Origin: Kitasatospora setae KM-6054
GTDB lineage: Bacteria; Actinomycetota; Actinomycetes; Streptomycetales; Streptomycetaceae
NCBI RefSeq assembly: GCF_000269985.1
Contig: NC_016109.1
Coordinates: 434,001-498,000, forward strand
DNA length: 64,000 bases
Direction: 5' to 3'
Shown piece by piece: positions 52,048 to 60,762 of this stretch; positions within the stretch are counted from its first letter, which is position 1, and each line of letters begins with the position of its first letter. The notes beneath the pieces are model-generated. The model had not been told where the DNA came from. It saw nothing but the letters and a program-made list of their open reading frames with translations, and ran no database searches. Position numbers and translations under genes: made by a program.

Positions 52048-53439
52048 GTGAGACGTGTGTCTGGTGCCGCCACCCCCGCGAACCCCCGCTCACCGTCCCC
52101 GGCGCCCCCGGGTTCCGCGCTCGGCCGGGCTCCGGCGCCCGTCACCGTGCTGCTCTCCGCGCTGGTGACGGTGGTGGGCGCGCTGGCGGCGATGGCGCTG
52201 GTGGGTGGGGTCGGCCTGTGGCTGGCGGGCGCGGACGAACTGCCGGGCGGCGGTTTCGGCGCGGTGCTGGCCGCCACGCTGCTGATGGCGCTGGGCGCGC
52301 CGGCGCAGCTCGGCGGTGACGCCGCCTTCGTGGCGACGACTCAGGGCGGGATAGCGGCGATGCCGCTGTCCGTGACGCTGGTGGGAGCGCTGGTGACGGC
52401 GTACTTGTTCGTGCGGCCGCTGCGGCGGCACGCGGTGGTGAGCGGGCGGCTGCTGTCGGCCCGGGTCCTCGCGCTGGCGAGCTGCTGGACGGTGGCGGTG
52501 CTCCTGCTGTCCACGGCGGCGCGGCACTCGTTCACGGTGTCGACGGGCGATCCGCTGCTCGACGAGCTGGGCGGGGCGTTCGGCGCCGCGCCCACGGTGG
52601 GGTTCCGGGTGGATCCGGGCCCGGCGGTCGGTTTCGGCCTGCTGTGGTTGGCGGTGGTGGTGCTGCTGGCTCTGGCGGCCTCGCGCCGGGCTCCGCTGCC
52701 GACCGCCCTGGTGCGCTGGCACGGCACGCTGCGGCCGACGGTGCACGCGGTGCTGTCACTGCTGCTGGTGTACGTGGGGCTGGCGCTGGTGGGCGGCCTG
52801 GTGGCGGCGGTGGCGGGGAACGAACCGCGCGAGACCCTGGCGGTGGTCCTCCTGGGTCTGCCGAACCTGGCCTGGCTGGGGTTCGGGGTGGGCCTGGGTG
52901 CGTCCTGGCACGGCCACGTCACGGACAGCCTGGGCCTGCCCTTCCCCCATCCGCTGGCGGCGGTGCTGCGCTCGGGACGGGACGTGACGCTGGATCTGGG
53001 CGCGCTGGCGGAGCAGAACGGCTGGGCCTGGCTGCTGCTGCCGCTGGCGGCGCTACTGGTGCTGGCGGCGGGCGCGGCGGCGGCGCTCCGGACGCGTCCG
53101 CCGCTGCCGTTGTGGCGGTCGGCGGTGCAGTCGGCGGTCGTCCTGGCGCTGGCGGTGCTGTCGGTCGGGGTGGTGACCCGGGTGTCGGCGGTGTTCGGGC
53201 TGTCGATGCTGGGCATGGGCGGCGGGGGCCGGACGGTGCTGGAGCCGGATCTGCTCACCGCCGTCCCGATCGCCGCCGGCTGGGGCGCCCTGGCCGGCCT
53301 GCTGGGCGCGCTGCTGGCCCGCAACCGCCGCGCCGCCGCCACCCACCCCGGCACCGGCCCGGGCCCAGGCTCGCCCCCACCTCCAGGCCCAAGCCCAGAC
53401 CCGGACCCAGGCCCCGGCTCCGGCTCCGCCCCCGGCTGA
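52048..53439 (+). CDS. Streptophobe-family membrane protein
   Basis: A 463-residue protein with GAAGGG before the GTG. It has about 10-12 hydrophobic segments and almost no soluble domain; typical stretches are PVTVLLSALVTVVGALAAMALVGGVGLWL and a repeated LLAVVVLLALAAS pattern. The C-terminus is Pro/Gly (PGPGS) low complexity. The family is confined to streptomycetes and its function is unknown. It is divergently paired with the DUF6777 gene, an arrangement that suggests shared control. A nested-hairpin terminator follows. Confidence 0.8.
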   Translation: MRRVSGAATPANPRSPSPAPPGSALGRAPAPVTVLLSALVTVVGALAAMALVGGVGLWLAGADELPGGGFGAVLAATLLMALGAPAQLGGDAAFVATTQGGIAAMPLSVTLVGALVTAYLFVRPLRRHAVVSGRLLSARVLALASCWTVAVLLLSTAARHSFTVSTGDPLLDELGGAFGAAPTVGFRVDPGPAVGFGLLWLAVVVLLALAASRRAPLPTALVRWHGTLRPTVHAVLSLLLVYVGLALVGGLVAAVAGNEPRETLAVVLLGLPNLAWLGFGVGLGASWHGHVTDSLGLPFPHPLAAVLRSGRDVTLDLGALAEQNGWAWLLLPLAALLVLAAGAAAALRTRPPLPLWRSAVQSAVVLALAVLSVGVVTRVSAVFGLSMLGMGGGGRTVLEPDLLTAVPIAAGWGALAGLLGALLARNRRAAATHPGTGPGPGSPPPPGPSPDPDPGPGSGSAPG

Positions 53440-53448
53440 GAAGGCCCG

Positions 53449-53493
53449 GGTCGGCGGACGGGGCTCTGACGGTCCGCCGACCGCCAGAGCCCC
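53449..53493. terminator. Nested, mutually exclusive hairpins between convergent genes
   Basis: GGTCGGCGGAC/GTCCGCCGACC (53449-53482) overlaps GGGGCTCTG/CAGAGCCCC (53460-53493); only one can form at a time. It likely works as a terminator for both strands. Confidence 0.7.
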
Positions 53494-53509
53494 CTCAGGG
53501 CACCAGCGG

Positions 53510-55372
53510 TCAGCCGTCGATGCGGTGCTGCGTCCAGAAGGACGTCAGGTCGACGGTGGTCGCGGCCTGCGCGGCGGTCTTGAACTCGGCGGTGGTGGAG
53601 ATCCCGTACCAGTGCGCCGCCGCGTAGTCGTGCAGCAGCTTGGTCATCGCGGTGTCGCCGATGGTGCGGCGCAGGTCGTGCAGGGCGCACTTGCCGTAGC
53701 CGTAGACGACTGTCGAGTAGCGGGAGGAGTTGGCGTCCCAGTAGGCCATCGAGTTGCTGATCTTCTCTGCGGAGGACGCCCAGGAGGTGCTGTTCCAGCA
53801 GTTGGTGCCGGTCTTGCCGAGGGCGAGGTCGGTGGCGTAGTCGGTGAAGGCCTCGTCGATCCAGGGGCTGTTGTACTCGTCGTCGCCGACGATGCCGTAC
53901 CACCACTGGTGGCCGATCTCGTGGGTGAGCGCGGTGGTGGAGACCAGGTCGAGGACGAAGCCGGGGTACTCCATGCCGCCGAACCAGAAGTTGTTGTCGA
54001 TCACGGCGTCGAGCTCGCCGTAGGGGTAGGCGCCGAACCGGCCGGCGTGCGCGTCGACGGCGCTCTTCGCGGTGCTCAGCATGGACTGCGCGTCGCCGGT
54101 GCTGATCCCGCTGACCGAGTAGACGTTGATCGCGGTGCCGGCCGCGGAGGTGCCGGAGACCTTGCTGAACGGCCCGGCGGCCCAGGCGAACTCGCGGACC
54201 TTCTTGGCGGTGGCGGTCGTGACGGTCCGTCCGCCGCTGCCGGGGGTGTCGACGGAGGTGCCGGTGGCGGGGACGAGCAGGCCGCTGGGGTGGTCGAGGG
54301 TCACGGTGTAGTCGGAGGCCAGCGTGTAGAAGGACTCGCCGTTGTTGGTGTACGGGTCGAGGTGCCAGCCGGCGGCGTCGCGCACGGCGAGGACGGGCAG
54401 CGCGTTGCCGACGAAGGCGAACGCCCCGTCGCGGCCGAACCGGTCGGCGCCGGAGGGGACGGAGATGGACAGGTCGAAGCCGAGGCTGCCGCTCTGGCCC
54501 TGGGTCAGCGGCGCGGGCAGGGTGACCTTGAGCGAGGTGCAGTCGGCGCTGAGCGGGCCGGCGGTGCCGCCGGTGAGGTTGGCGACGGTGACGGGCGTGC
54601 TGGGGCAGCTGCCGTGGGCGTTGTCCCAGAGCCGCAGGTACACCTCGGTCAGCGGGGTTGCCGAGGGGTTCCCGAAGGCGATGCTCTGGTGTCCGGTCCA
54701 GGTGGCGCCGCTCGCGTCGCTGCTGAGGCTGACGGTGTATCCGGCGGGTGCGGGGGTACGGGTGGCGTCGGTGCCGGGCGGCGGGGTGGTGGTACCGCCG
54801 GAGGTGTCGAGCGCGAGGTCGTCGAGCACGAAGCTGGTCTGCAGCCCGGAGTCCTCGACGCCGCCGAAGGAGAGGCTGACGGTCTGTCCGGCGTACGCGG
54901 ACAGGTCGAGCGTCTTCTTCTGGTACCCGGCGGCGGCGTCCAGGTTGGAGTAGGCGGCGAGGACGGTGCTGCCGACCTTCGCGGTCAGTTTGTCGTACGC
55001 GCTGGTCGTGCTGGTCTCGGCGGTGTCGACGTGCAGCCAGAAGCTCAGGGTGGCGTTGGTGCAGCCCGCCGGGAGGGTGACGGTCTGTGCGAGGGTGTCG
55101 GTGTGCGCCGATCCGTAGCCGTCCAGCCAGGCGTAGGACGTGCCGCCGTGCGGGCTCTGGCTGCCGCCGCTGGTGATGACGCCGCTGGACGAGGTCCAGG
55201 GCGTGCTGCCGGACTCGAACCCGCCGTTGGCCAGTACCTGGGCCGGCGTGCAGGCGGCGGCCTGCGCGGCGGTGGCGGTCGGGCTGGCGTTCGCGGCACC
55301 GGCGGCGACGAGCACGGTGGTGCCCAGGACGGCGGCGGCGCGGGTGGCGAGGGCGCGGAGTCTGTCGCTCAT
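53510..55372 (-). CDS. Secreted M1-family metallopeptidase (aminopeptidase-like)
   Basis: A 620-residue protein; ATG with AGAGGAGC upstream. A signal peptide (1-~30) is followed by an extra N-terminal jelly-roll module (~38-190: NGGFESGSTPWTSSSG, LDDLALDTSGG) of carbohydrate/proprotein-binding type, then a Thr/Pro linker. The M1 core follows: the GAMEN-like GGMEYPG (exopeptidase motif, changed), zinc site HEIGH (484-488) with WIDEAFTDY supplying the third ligand, and NNFWFGG. The standard N-terminal M1 beta domain is short. Probably a secreted aminopeptidase in nutrient use; the changed GxMEN motif may alter specificity. Confidence 0.9.
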   Translation of the reverse strand: MSDRLRALATRAAAVLGTTVLVAAGAANASPTATAAQAAACTPAQVLANGGFESGSTPWTSSSGVITSGGSQSPHGGTSYAWLDGYGSAHTDTLAQTVTLPAGCTNATLSFWLHVDTAETSTTSAYDKLTAKVGSTVLAAYSNLDAAAGYQKKTLDLSAYAGQTVSLSFGGVEDSGLQTSFVLDDLALDTSGGTTTPPPGTDATRTPAPAGYTVSLSSDASGATWTGHQSIAFGNPSATPLTEVYLRLWDNAHGSCPSTPVTVANLTGGTAGPLSADCTSLKVTLPAPLTQGQSGSLGFDLSISVPSGADRFGRDGAFAFVGNALPVLAVRDAAGWHLDPYTNNGESFYTLASDYTVTLDHPSGLLVPATGTSVDTPGSGGRTVTTATAKKVREFAWAAGPFSKVSGTSAAGTAINVYSVSGISTGDAQSMLSTAKSAVDAHAGRFGAYPYGELDAVIDNNFWFGGMEYPGFVLDLVSTTALTHEIGHQWWYGIVGDDEYNSPWIDEAFTDYATDLALGKTGTNCWNSTSWASSAEKISNSMAYWDANSSRYSTVVYGYGKCALHDLRRTIGDTAMTKLLHDYAAAHWYGISTTAEFKTAAQAATTVDLTSFWTQHRIDG

Positions 55373-55508
55373 GGTGCTCCTCTCGGTCGCCAGGGTCTGT
55401 GGGGGCCCTGGCCGAGGGGCAGACTGCCAGCAAACATCCGACTTTGAAAGGTGCATGCCACTGATCGTTACGCCCGGAAACCCGACCGGAACAAGAACGG
55501 CGCCCCGC

Positions 55509-56516
55509 TCAGGGCTCGAACACCGGCCGCGCCCACTCCGGCGGCCGCGGTGGACTCCCCGCCCGGGCCCCGCCCGCGTCCCCCGCACCCTTGACTCCCC
55601 CCGCACCCTCCGCTGCCCCCACCACACCCGCGTCACCCGCCGCCCGCAGCGCCGCGACGAACTCCAGGCAGCTCCCGTACCGCGCCTCGGGCCGCTTCGC
55701 CATCGCCCGCTCCAGCGCCGCGCCGACCCCGGCGGGCAGGTCCGCGCGCTGCTCCCGGAGGTCCGGCGGCGGGTCGTTGAGGTGGGCCCAGAGCAGCGCC
55801 AGGTCGTCGTCGCGGCGGTAGGGCGGGCCGCCGGTGAGCATCTCGAACACGACGCAGCCGAGGCTGTAGACGTCGCACCGCCCGTCCACCGGCTTGCCGG
55901 AGATCTGCTCGGGGGCGACGTAGTCGAGCGTGCCGACGAACTGGCCGACGGTGGTGAGGCCGGTCAGCGAGAGCGACTTCTTGGTGAGTCCGAAGTCGGT
56001 CAGGTAGGCGTGTTCGGGGTGGTCCGGGTCGGTGCCCTCGGCGATCAGCACGTTGCCGGGCTTGACGTCCCGGTGGACCAGGTCGTGGGCGTGCGCGGCG
56101 TCCAGCGCGCTGGCCACCTGGACGGCGATCCGCACGGTCTGGGCGTGGCCCAGCGGCCCCTCCCGGTCGAGCAGGGCCCGCAGGTCGCGGCCGCGCACGT
56201 ACCGCATGGCCAGGTACAGCACGCCCTCGACCTCGCCCGCGTCGTACACCGGGACGATGTTCGGGTGGTCGAGCGACGCGGCGATGTGCGACTCCCGGAC
56301 GAAGCGCTGCCGGAAGGTCTCGTTGCGGGCCAGCTCGGGGGCCAGCAGCTTGACCGCGACGGTGCGGCCGAGCCGCAGGTCCTCGGCGCGGTAGACCACC
56401 GCCATGCCGCCGCGCCCGAGCACGTGCTCCAGCCGGTAGCCGGCCAGGGTCCGCCCGTCCAGCTCGCCGGGTTCGGCGGCGGCCAGGGACGGCTGCTCGG
56501 GCGGCTCACCGGGCAC
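55509..56516 (-). CDS. Cytosolic Ser/Thr protein kinase (PknB-type fold)
   Basis: A 335-residue protein. All kinase subdomains are present: GRGGMAVVY (P-loop, ~34-42), Lys56 in VAVKLL, RDVKPGNVL (catalytic Asp), TDFGLT, activation loop LTTVGQFVGTLDYVAPEQI with several Thr, and DVYSLGCVVFEMLTGGPPY. It lacks a TM helix and sensor domain; after the kinase comes only a Gly/Ala tail ending PPRPPEWARPVFEP. Third gene of an operon with the FHA-ABC exporter (gaps of 3 bases). By analogy with mycobacterial PknF-Rv1747, it probably phosphorylates a Thr that the exporter's FHA domains recognise. Confidence 0.93.
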   Translation of the reverse strand: MPGEPPEQPSLAAAEPGELDGRTLAGYRLEHVLGRGGMAVVYRAEDLRLGRTVAVKLLAPELARNETFRQRFVRESHIAASLDHPNIVPVYDAGEVEGVLYLAMRYVRGRDLRALLDREGPLGHAQTVRIAVQVASALDAAHAHDLVHRDVKPGNVLIAEGTDPDHPEHAYLTDFGLTKKSLSLTGLTTVGQFVGTLDYVAPEQISGKPVDGRCDVYSLGCVVFEMLTGGPPYRRDDDLALLWAHLNDPPPDLREQRADLPAGVGAALERAMAKRPEARYGSCLEFVAALRAAGDAGVVGAAEGAGGVKGAGDAGGARAGSPPRPPEWARPVFEP

Positions 56517-56519
56517 CGG

Positions 56520-57062
56520 TCAACTCCGGCCGTCGCGGCTGTCGCGACCGGCGCGGACGGCACGGCCCTCGGGGCCGTCGCGGCCGGCGGCCGCGTAGCC
56601 CTGCAGCTGGGCGGCGTCGCAGTAGTACCAGCGGCCCCGGTCGAGGTCGAGGAGCCAGGCGTCCGAGCCGTCGAGGACCGCGCCGAGCCGCAGGTCGCGG
56701 GTGCCGTCGCGGAACGCCTCCAGGTCGATCCGGCCGGCCGCCCAGTCGTCGATCAGCCGCCGGTAGGTGGCCAGCGAGCGTTCCAGGGCGGCGAGCAGCG
56801 GGCGCGGGTCGTCGGTGGTGGCGAGCGGGCCGCCGGTGCTCGGGGGGCGTTGCGGGAGGGTGACCAGCAGCCGTCCGTCGACCCAGGCGCTCCAGCCGTT
56901 GGAGCAGACGATCCGGGCCCAGTTGCCGTCGGCCTCGGCGAGCGCGACCGGCAGCAGCGGGTCGAGCGGCACCCCGGCGGCGGCCGGGTCGGGCGCGGTC
57001 CAGGTCGGCAGGCCGTCGGCAGGGACGACGTGGGTGGGCCGGAATCCGTCGGGCGGGCCCAT
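56520..57062 (-). CDS. Small protein of unknown function between FHA-ABC exporter and kinase
   Basis: A 180-residue protein with no TM helix. Features: VPLDPLLPVALAEADGNWARIVCSNGWSAWVDGRLLVTLP (SH3-like beta pattern, residues ~31-70), RPLLAALERSLATYRRLIDDWAAGRIDLEAFRDGTRDLRLGAVLDGSDAWLLDLDRGRWYYCDAAQLQGY. The second half looks like a regulator of the SH3/WW-like or adaptor type. It is coupled on both sides (3-base gaps), so it probably functions with the kinase and exporter as an adaptor or substrate. I do not know a named family. Confidence 0.75.
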   Translation of the reverse strand: MGPPDGFRPTHVVPADGLPTWTAPDPAAAGVPLDPLLPVALAEADGNWARIVCSNGWSAWVDGRLLVTLPQRPPSTGGPLATTDDPRPLLAALERSLATYRRLIDDWAAGRIDLEAFRDGTRDLRLGAVLDGSDAWLLDLDRGRWYYCDAAQLQGYAAAGRDGPEGRAVRAGRDSRDGRS

Positions 57063-57065
57063 GCG

Positions 57066-59447
57066 CTACCGCCGCATCACGGCGGGTTCGTGCCGGCGCA
57101 GCAGCCGGGCGACGACCAGGCCGTAGGCGACGGCCAGCACGACCAGCATGCCCATGTCGAGCAGCCAGACGCCCTGCCGGTGCGCGAACAGCGGGTCGTC
57201 GGTGAGCGCACCGGGCACGGTCGTGTGCAGGTCGATGGTGGCGGCCATGGCGCCGAGCGCCCAGCGGGAGGGGACCAGCCAGGACAGCTGGTTGAGCACC
57301 GGGACGTGGTCGAGTTGCAGCAGCGCCCCGCAGAACACCACCTGGACGATGGCGACCAGCACCAGCAGCGGCATGGTCACCTCCTCCTTCTTGACCAGCG
57401 CGGAGATCAGCAGGCCGAGCATCATCGCGGTGAGCGAGAGCAGCGCCACGGCGAGGGTGATCTCCAGCAGCGGCGGCAGGAAGACCCCGCCGCCGCCCTG
57501 CGGTCTGAGCTGCACGCCGATCAGCGCGACCATGGTCAGCACCACCGACTGGACGACGGTGACGGTGCCCAGCACGACGACCTTCGAGCACAGGTACGCC
57601 GATCTGGACAGGCCGACGGCGCGTTCGCGCTGGTAGATCGTCCGTTCCTTGACCAGTTCGCGGACGGCGTTGGCCGCGCCGGTGAGCACGCCGCCGACGC
57701 ACAGGATCAGCAGCGCGTTCAGCGCGGTGTCCTGGTTCAGCCGGCTGCCGGCCAGCGCGTGCGCCATCGCGCCCATCACGAACGGCAGCGCGATCATCAC
57801 GGCGAGGAAGGTCCGGTCGGCGGCGAGCGCGCTGGCGTACCGGCGGCAGAGCGTGCCGACCTGGCCGCGCCAGCGCCGGGGTTCGGGCGGGGGCGCGGGG
57901 GTGGCGTCCGCGGGCAGCGCGCGTTCGGCGGGGGCGAGCGCGCCGGGCCGGTCGCCGGGCCGACCGGCCGGGCCGGCGACGTAGGTGCGGTAGGGGGCGG
58001 AGTCCCGGAACTCGCCGGCCCAGTCCCGGTCGGCCTGGTTCTCGAACGCCTCGAACGCCTCCGGCCAGTGCGCGAACCCGAAGTGCCCCAGTGTCTCGCC
58101 GGGCGGCCCGTACCAGGCGATCCGCCCGCCGGGGGCGAGCAGCAGCAGCCGGTCGCACAGGTCGAGGCTGAGCACGCTGTGGGTGACCACGATGACGGTC
58201 CGCCCGTCGTCGGCGAGGCCGCGCAGCATCTGCATCACGGACCGGTCCATGCCGGGGTCGAGTCCGCTGGTGGGTTCGTCGAGGAACAGCAGGGACGGCT
58301 TGGTGAGCAGTTCGAGGGCGACGCTGACCCGTTTGCGCTGGCCGCCGGAGAGGCTGGAGATGACCTGGTCGGCGCGTTTGCCGAGGCCGAGTTCGTCGAT
58401 CACCTCCTCGACCCGGGCGGACCGCTCCTCGGGCGCGGTGTCGTCGGGGAAGCGCAGTTCGGCGGCGTACGACAGGGCCTTCCGGACGGGCAGCTGGGTG
58501 TGCAGGATGTCGTCCTGCGGGACGAGGCCGATCCGGCGGCGCAGCTCGGCGTAGTCGCGGTAGAGGTCGCGGCCGTCGTAGCGGACGGTGCCGCGGTCGG
58601 CGGGGCGCAGGCCGGTGAGCGCGTTGAGCAGGGTGGACTTGCCGGCGCCGCTCGGTCCGGCGACGGCGAGCAGGCACTTCTGGCCGACCGGGAAGGTGAC
58701 CTGGTCGAGCAGGGTGCGTCCGCCGTCGACCTGGACGGTGAGGTCCTCCACGTCGAGGTCGATGTCGCCGGTGTCGACGAACTCCTGCAGCTCGTCGCCG
58801 ACCAGGCAGAACACCGAATGGCCGATTCCGACCAGGTCGCCGGGCCCGACCGGGGCCCGCCGGACGGCCTGGCCGTTCAGGTAGGTGCCGTTGTGGCTGC
58901 CCAGGTCGGCGATCTCGTAGCGGCCGTCGGGCGTGGCGCGCAGTTCGGCGTGGTGCCGGGAGACCGACAGGTCGCCGACCACCAGGTCGTTGTCGGTCGC
59001 GCGGCCGATCCGCACCACCCTGGCCGGCAGCGGCATCACGCTGGACGGCGGCCGGTGGGAGCCGGTGATCGCGGTCAGCGCGGACGGGCGGCGGCCGGGC
59101 AGCGGGTGCACGGCGGTCGGCTCGGGCAGCGCGCTGAACGTGCAGCGCGGCCCGTCGCCCGGGCTTCCCAGGCAGAGCACGGTGCCGGGTTCGATCTCCA
59201 GGTGGACGACCCGGTGGCCGTCGGCGGCGTAGGTGCCGTTGGTGGAGCCGGTGTCGTCGACGATCCAGTGGCCGCCGCCGGCGTGCAGTTCCGCGTGGTG
59301 CCAGGAGACCCGCGGGTCGGTCAGCACGATGTCGCCGGTGGGGTCGCGTCCGAGGGCGTACCTGCGGCTCGGGGTGATGACCGTCGAGTCGCCACCGGTT
59401 TCCAGGATCAGTTTCGGCGCGGTGAGCGCACCCTCTCGCTCTCCCAT
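57066..59447 (-). CDS. FHA-FHA-ABC-type exporter (Rv1747-like, ABC2 membrane domain)
   Basis: A 793-residue half-transporter. FHA 1 (~25-110: GRDPTGDIVL, VSWHHAEL, STNGTY), FHA 2 (~145-220: IGRATDNDLVV, SVSRHHAEL, HNGTYLNG), ABC ATPase (~235-455: GPSGAGKST, LSGGQRKRV, LLFLDEPTSGLD, THS), then six TM helices of ABC2/ABCG type (~560-790). Rv1747 of Mycobacterium has the same order and is regulated by PknF through phospho-Thr. The first gene of the operon. TAGCAT lies 6 bases before the ATG and no SD is visible, so the message may be leaderless. Substrate unknown (lipid or glycolipid by analogy). Confidence 0.93.
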   Translation of the reverse strand: MGEREGALTAPKLILETGGDSTVITPSRRYALGRDPTGDIVLTDPRVSWHHAELHAGGGHWIVDDTGSTNGTYAADGHRVVHLEIEPGTVLCLGSPGDGPRCTFSALPEPTAVHPLPGRRPSALTAITGSHRPPSSVMPLPARVVRIGRATDNDLVVGDLSVSRHHAELRATPDGRYEIADLGSHNGTYLNGQAVRRAPVGPGDLVGIGHSVFCLVGDELQEFVDTGDIDLDVEDLTVQVDGGRTLLDQVTFPVGQKCLLAVAGPSGAGKSTLLNALTGLRPADRGTVRYDGRDLYRDYAELRRRIGLVPQDDILHTQLPVRKALSYAAELRFPDDTAPEERSARVEEVIDELGLGKRADQVISSLSGGQRKRVSVALELLTKPSLLFLDEPTSGLDPGMDRSVMQMLRGLADDGRTVIVVTHSVLSLDLCDRLLLLAPGGRIAWYGPPGETLGHFGFAHWPEAFEAFENQADRDWAGEFRDSAPYRTYVAGPAGRPGDRPGALAPAERALPADATPAPPPEPRRWRGQVGTLCRRYASALAADRTFLAVMIALPFVMGAMAHALAGSRLNQDTALNALLILCVGGVLTGAANAVRELVKERTIYQRERAVGLSRSAYLCSKVVVLGTVTVVQSVVLTMVALIGVQLRPQGGGGVFLPPLLEITLAVALLSLTAMMLGLLISALVKKEEVTMPLLVLVAIVQVVFCGALLQLDHVPVLNQLSWLVPSRWALGAMAATIDLHTTVPGALTDDPLFAHRQGVWLLDMGMLVVLAVAYGLVVARLLRRHEPAVMRR

Positions 59448-59592
59448 ACGTCGATGCTAGACCGCGCGGCGAGCACCCGCCCGGGGGGCGGTTTTCGGCC
59501 CTTCGGGTGACAGTGGGAAGCGGTCGCCACGGATCGGGTACCTGTGGGGTCGGGACCGAGCGGCCCGTTGGGCGGCGGATGGGAGCGGGCTT

Positions 59593-59871
59593 GTGAACAC
59601 CTGGGCAACCTGGACCACTCAGGGCATTCTCTCCGGCCACGGCGGTGTGAAGACCGTCGAGATCAGCGTCATCACCGGGGACCTGACGGTGCACACCATG
59701 TGGATCGAGGGCGAGGCGCGGCTGACCGTGCAGTACAGCGGCGCGCTCGACTGGTTCACCGTCGAGGGCAGTCCCGTGGCCGCCGCGGACGAGGCGGCGG
59801 CGCGCGAGGTGCACCAGCGCATGGTGGAGGCCGTGAAGACGGGCGGAGGTGCGACCGCTCCACAGGTCTGA
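59593..59871 (+). CDS. Small conserved cytosolic protein
   Basis: A 92-residue protein; GTG start after GGGAG. Pattern: TVEISVITGDLTVHTMWIEGEARLTVQYSGALDWFTVEGSP, compact beta-rich core, then a helix REVHQRMVEAVK. Similar small proteins are common in streptomycetes but have no assigned role. It stands alone, divergent from the FHA-ABC operon (145 bases). Confidence 0.65.
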   Translation: MNTWATWTTQGILSGHGGVKTVEISVITGDLTVHTMWIEGEARLTVQYSGALDWFTVEGSPVAAADEAAAREVHQRMVEAVKTGGGATAPQV

Positions 59872-60026
59872 ACCGGTCAGCCCGCCCGGGCCGCCGCCGA
59901 CACCCCGTCGGCCGCGACCCGGGTTTCGTGCGCCCCGTCCCCGTCCCCGTCCCCGTCCCCCATCTCCCGACCGCCGTCCCCCGACCGCCCGGCTCACGGA
60001 CGGTTCACGGGCGGTTCGCGGACGGT

Positions 60027-60749
60027 TCACGGGCAGGAGTAGCCGAACACCGCCTCGGCAGGGCGGACCCCGACGGGTTCCAGCACCTCCAGCCGGGCGG
60101 TCGCCGCGAACTCGCCGCGCCCCTGGAACGTCCACTCCAGCGTCACTCCGGTACGCCGGTGCCCGGCCGCCACGTGCTGGACGACCGGCCCCGAGTCGGT
60201 GCCGTCGCTGCGCACCCACCGGTAGCGCACCTCGCCCTCGCCGCCGTCGGTCTCCAGCGTCCCGGCGACCACGGCGGTCCCGTCGCACCCGGGCCCGGCC
60301 GCAGAGGTCCCCACCGTCACGCCGACCACCCCGACGGGACGCCCGTACCGGTCCCAGAGCAGGTAGCCGAGCAGCGCGAGCAGCAGCGCCAACGGCACCA
60401 GCAGCCACCGGTCCCACCGCCGCGACGGCGCCACCGCGACCGCCTCCCCGCGCCACACCGCCGCCGCCCCGGGCGGCACCCCGGGCCCGAACCGCCGCAG
60501 CCCGCCCTCCGGCGCGGAAGCGGGTGCGGACGGGGGCACGGGCGCGGGCGCGGGCAGCGTCTCCACCGGATCGAGCCGGACGGTCTGCTCGGCATCGGGC
60601 GACGGAACGGCCGGGCGGAGCTGGACGGTGCGCAGGTCGCCCCGCGGAGCGGCGGGCCGCAGCTCGACGGTCGGGTCGGGCAGAGCGGGCGGGGCGGGCC
60701 TGCGAACGGGGCCGAGTCGGAAGCCGGGGTCGGGAGGCAGCTCTGTCAT
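60027..60749 (-). CDS. Membrane protein with PTV-type motifs, partner of kinase
   Basis: A 240-residue protein. The cytosolic N-terminal half (~1-112) is Pro-rich and repeats a short motif: PTVELRP, RTVQLRP, QTVRLDP. One TM helix (~114-132) follows, then an Ig-like outer domain (~140-240, GYSCP at the end with a Cys pair). It is encoded 13 bases downstream of the membrane kinase with its own GGAGGAG. The repeated [P/R/Q]TVxL[R/D]P tripeptides are good candidate kinase sites that an FHA domain could bind (inference). Confidence 0.75.
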   Translation of the reverse strand: MTELPPDPGFRLGPVRRPAPPALPDPTVELRPAAPRGDLRTVQLRPAVPSPDAEQTVRLDPVETLPAPAPVPPSAPASAPEGGLRRFGPGVPPGAAAVWRGEAVAVAPSRRWDRWLLVPLALLLALLGYLLWDRYGRPVGVVGVTVGTSAAGPGCDGTAVVAGTLETDGGEGEVRYRWVRSDGTDSGPVVQHVAAGHRRTGVTLEWTFQGRGEFAATARLEVLEPVGVRPAEAVFGYSCP

Positions 60750-60762
60750 CGTGTCTCTCCTC

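Noticed and set aside
55140..59510. A 1456-residue forward ORF opposite the M1 peptidase, kinase and FHA-ABC genes
   Set aside because: It is a shadow of well-recognised minus-strand genes. Its translation is low-complexity Gln/Arg/Ala/Gly with no domain.
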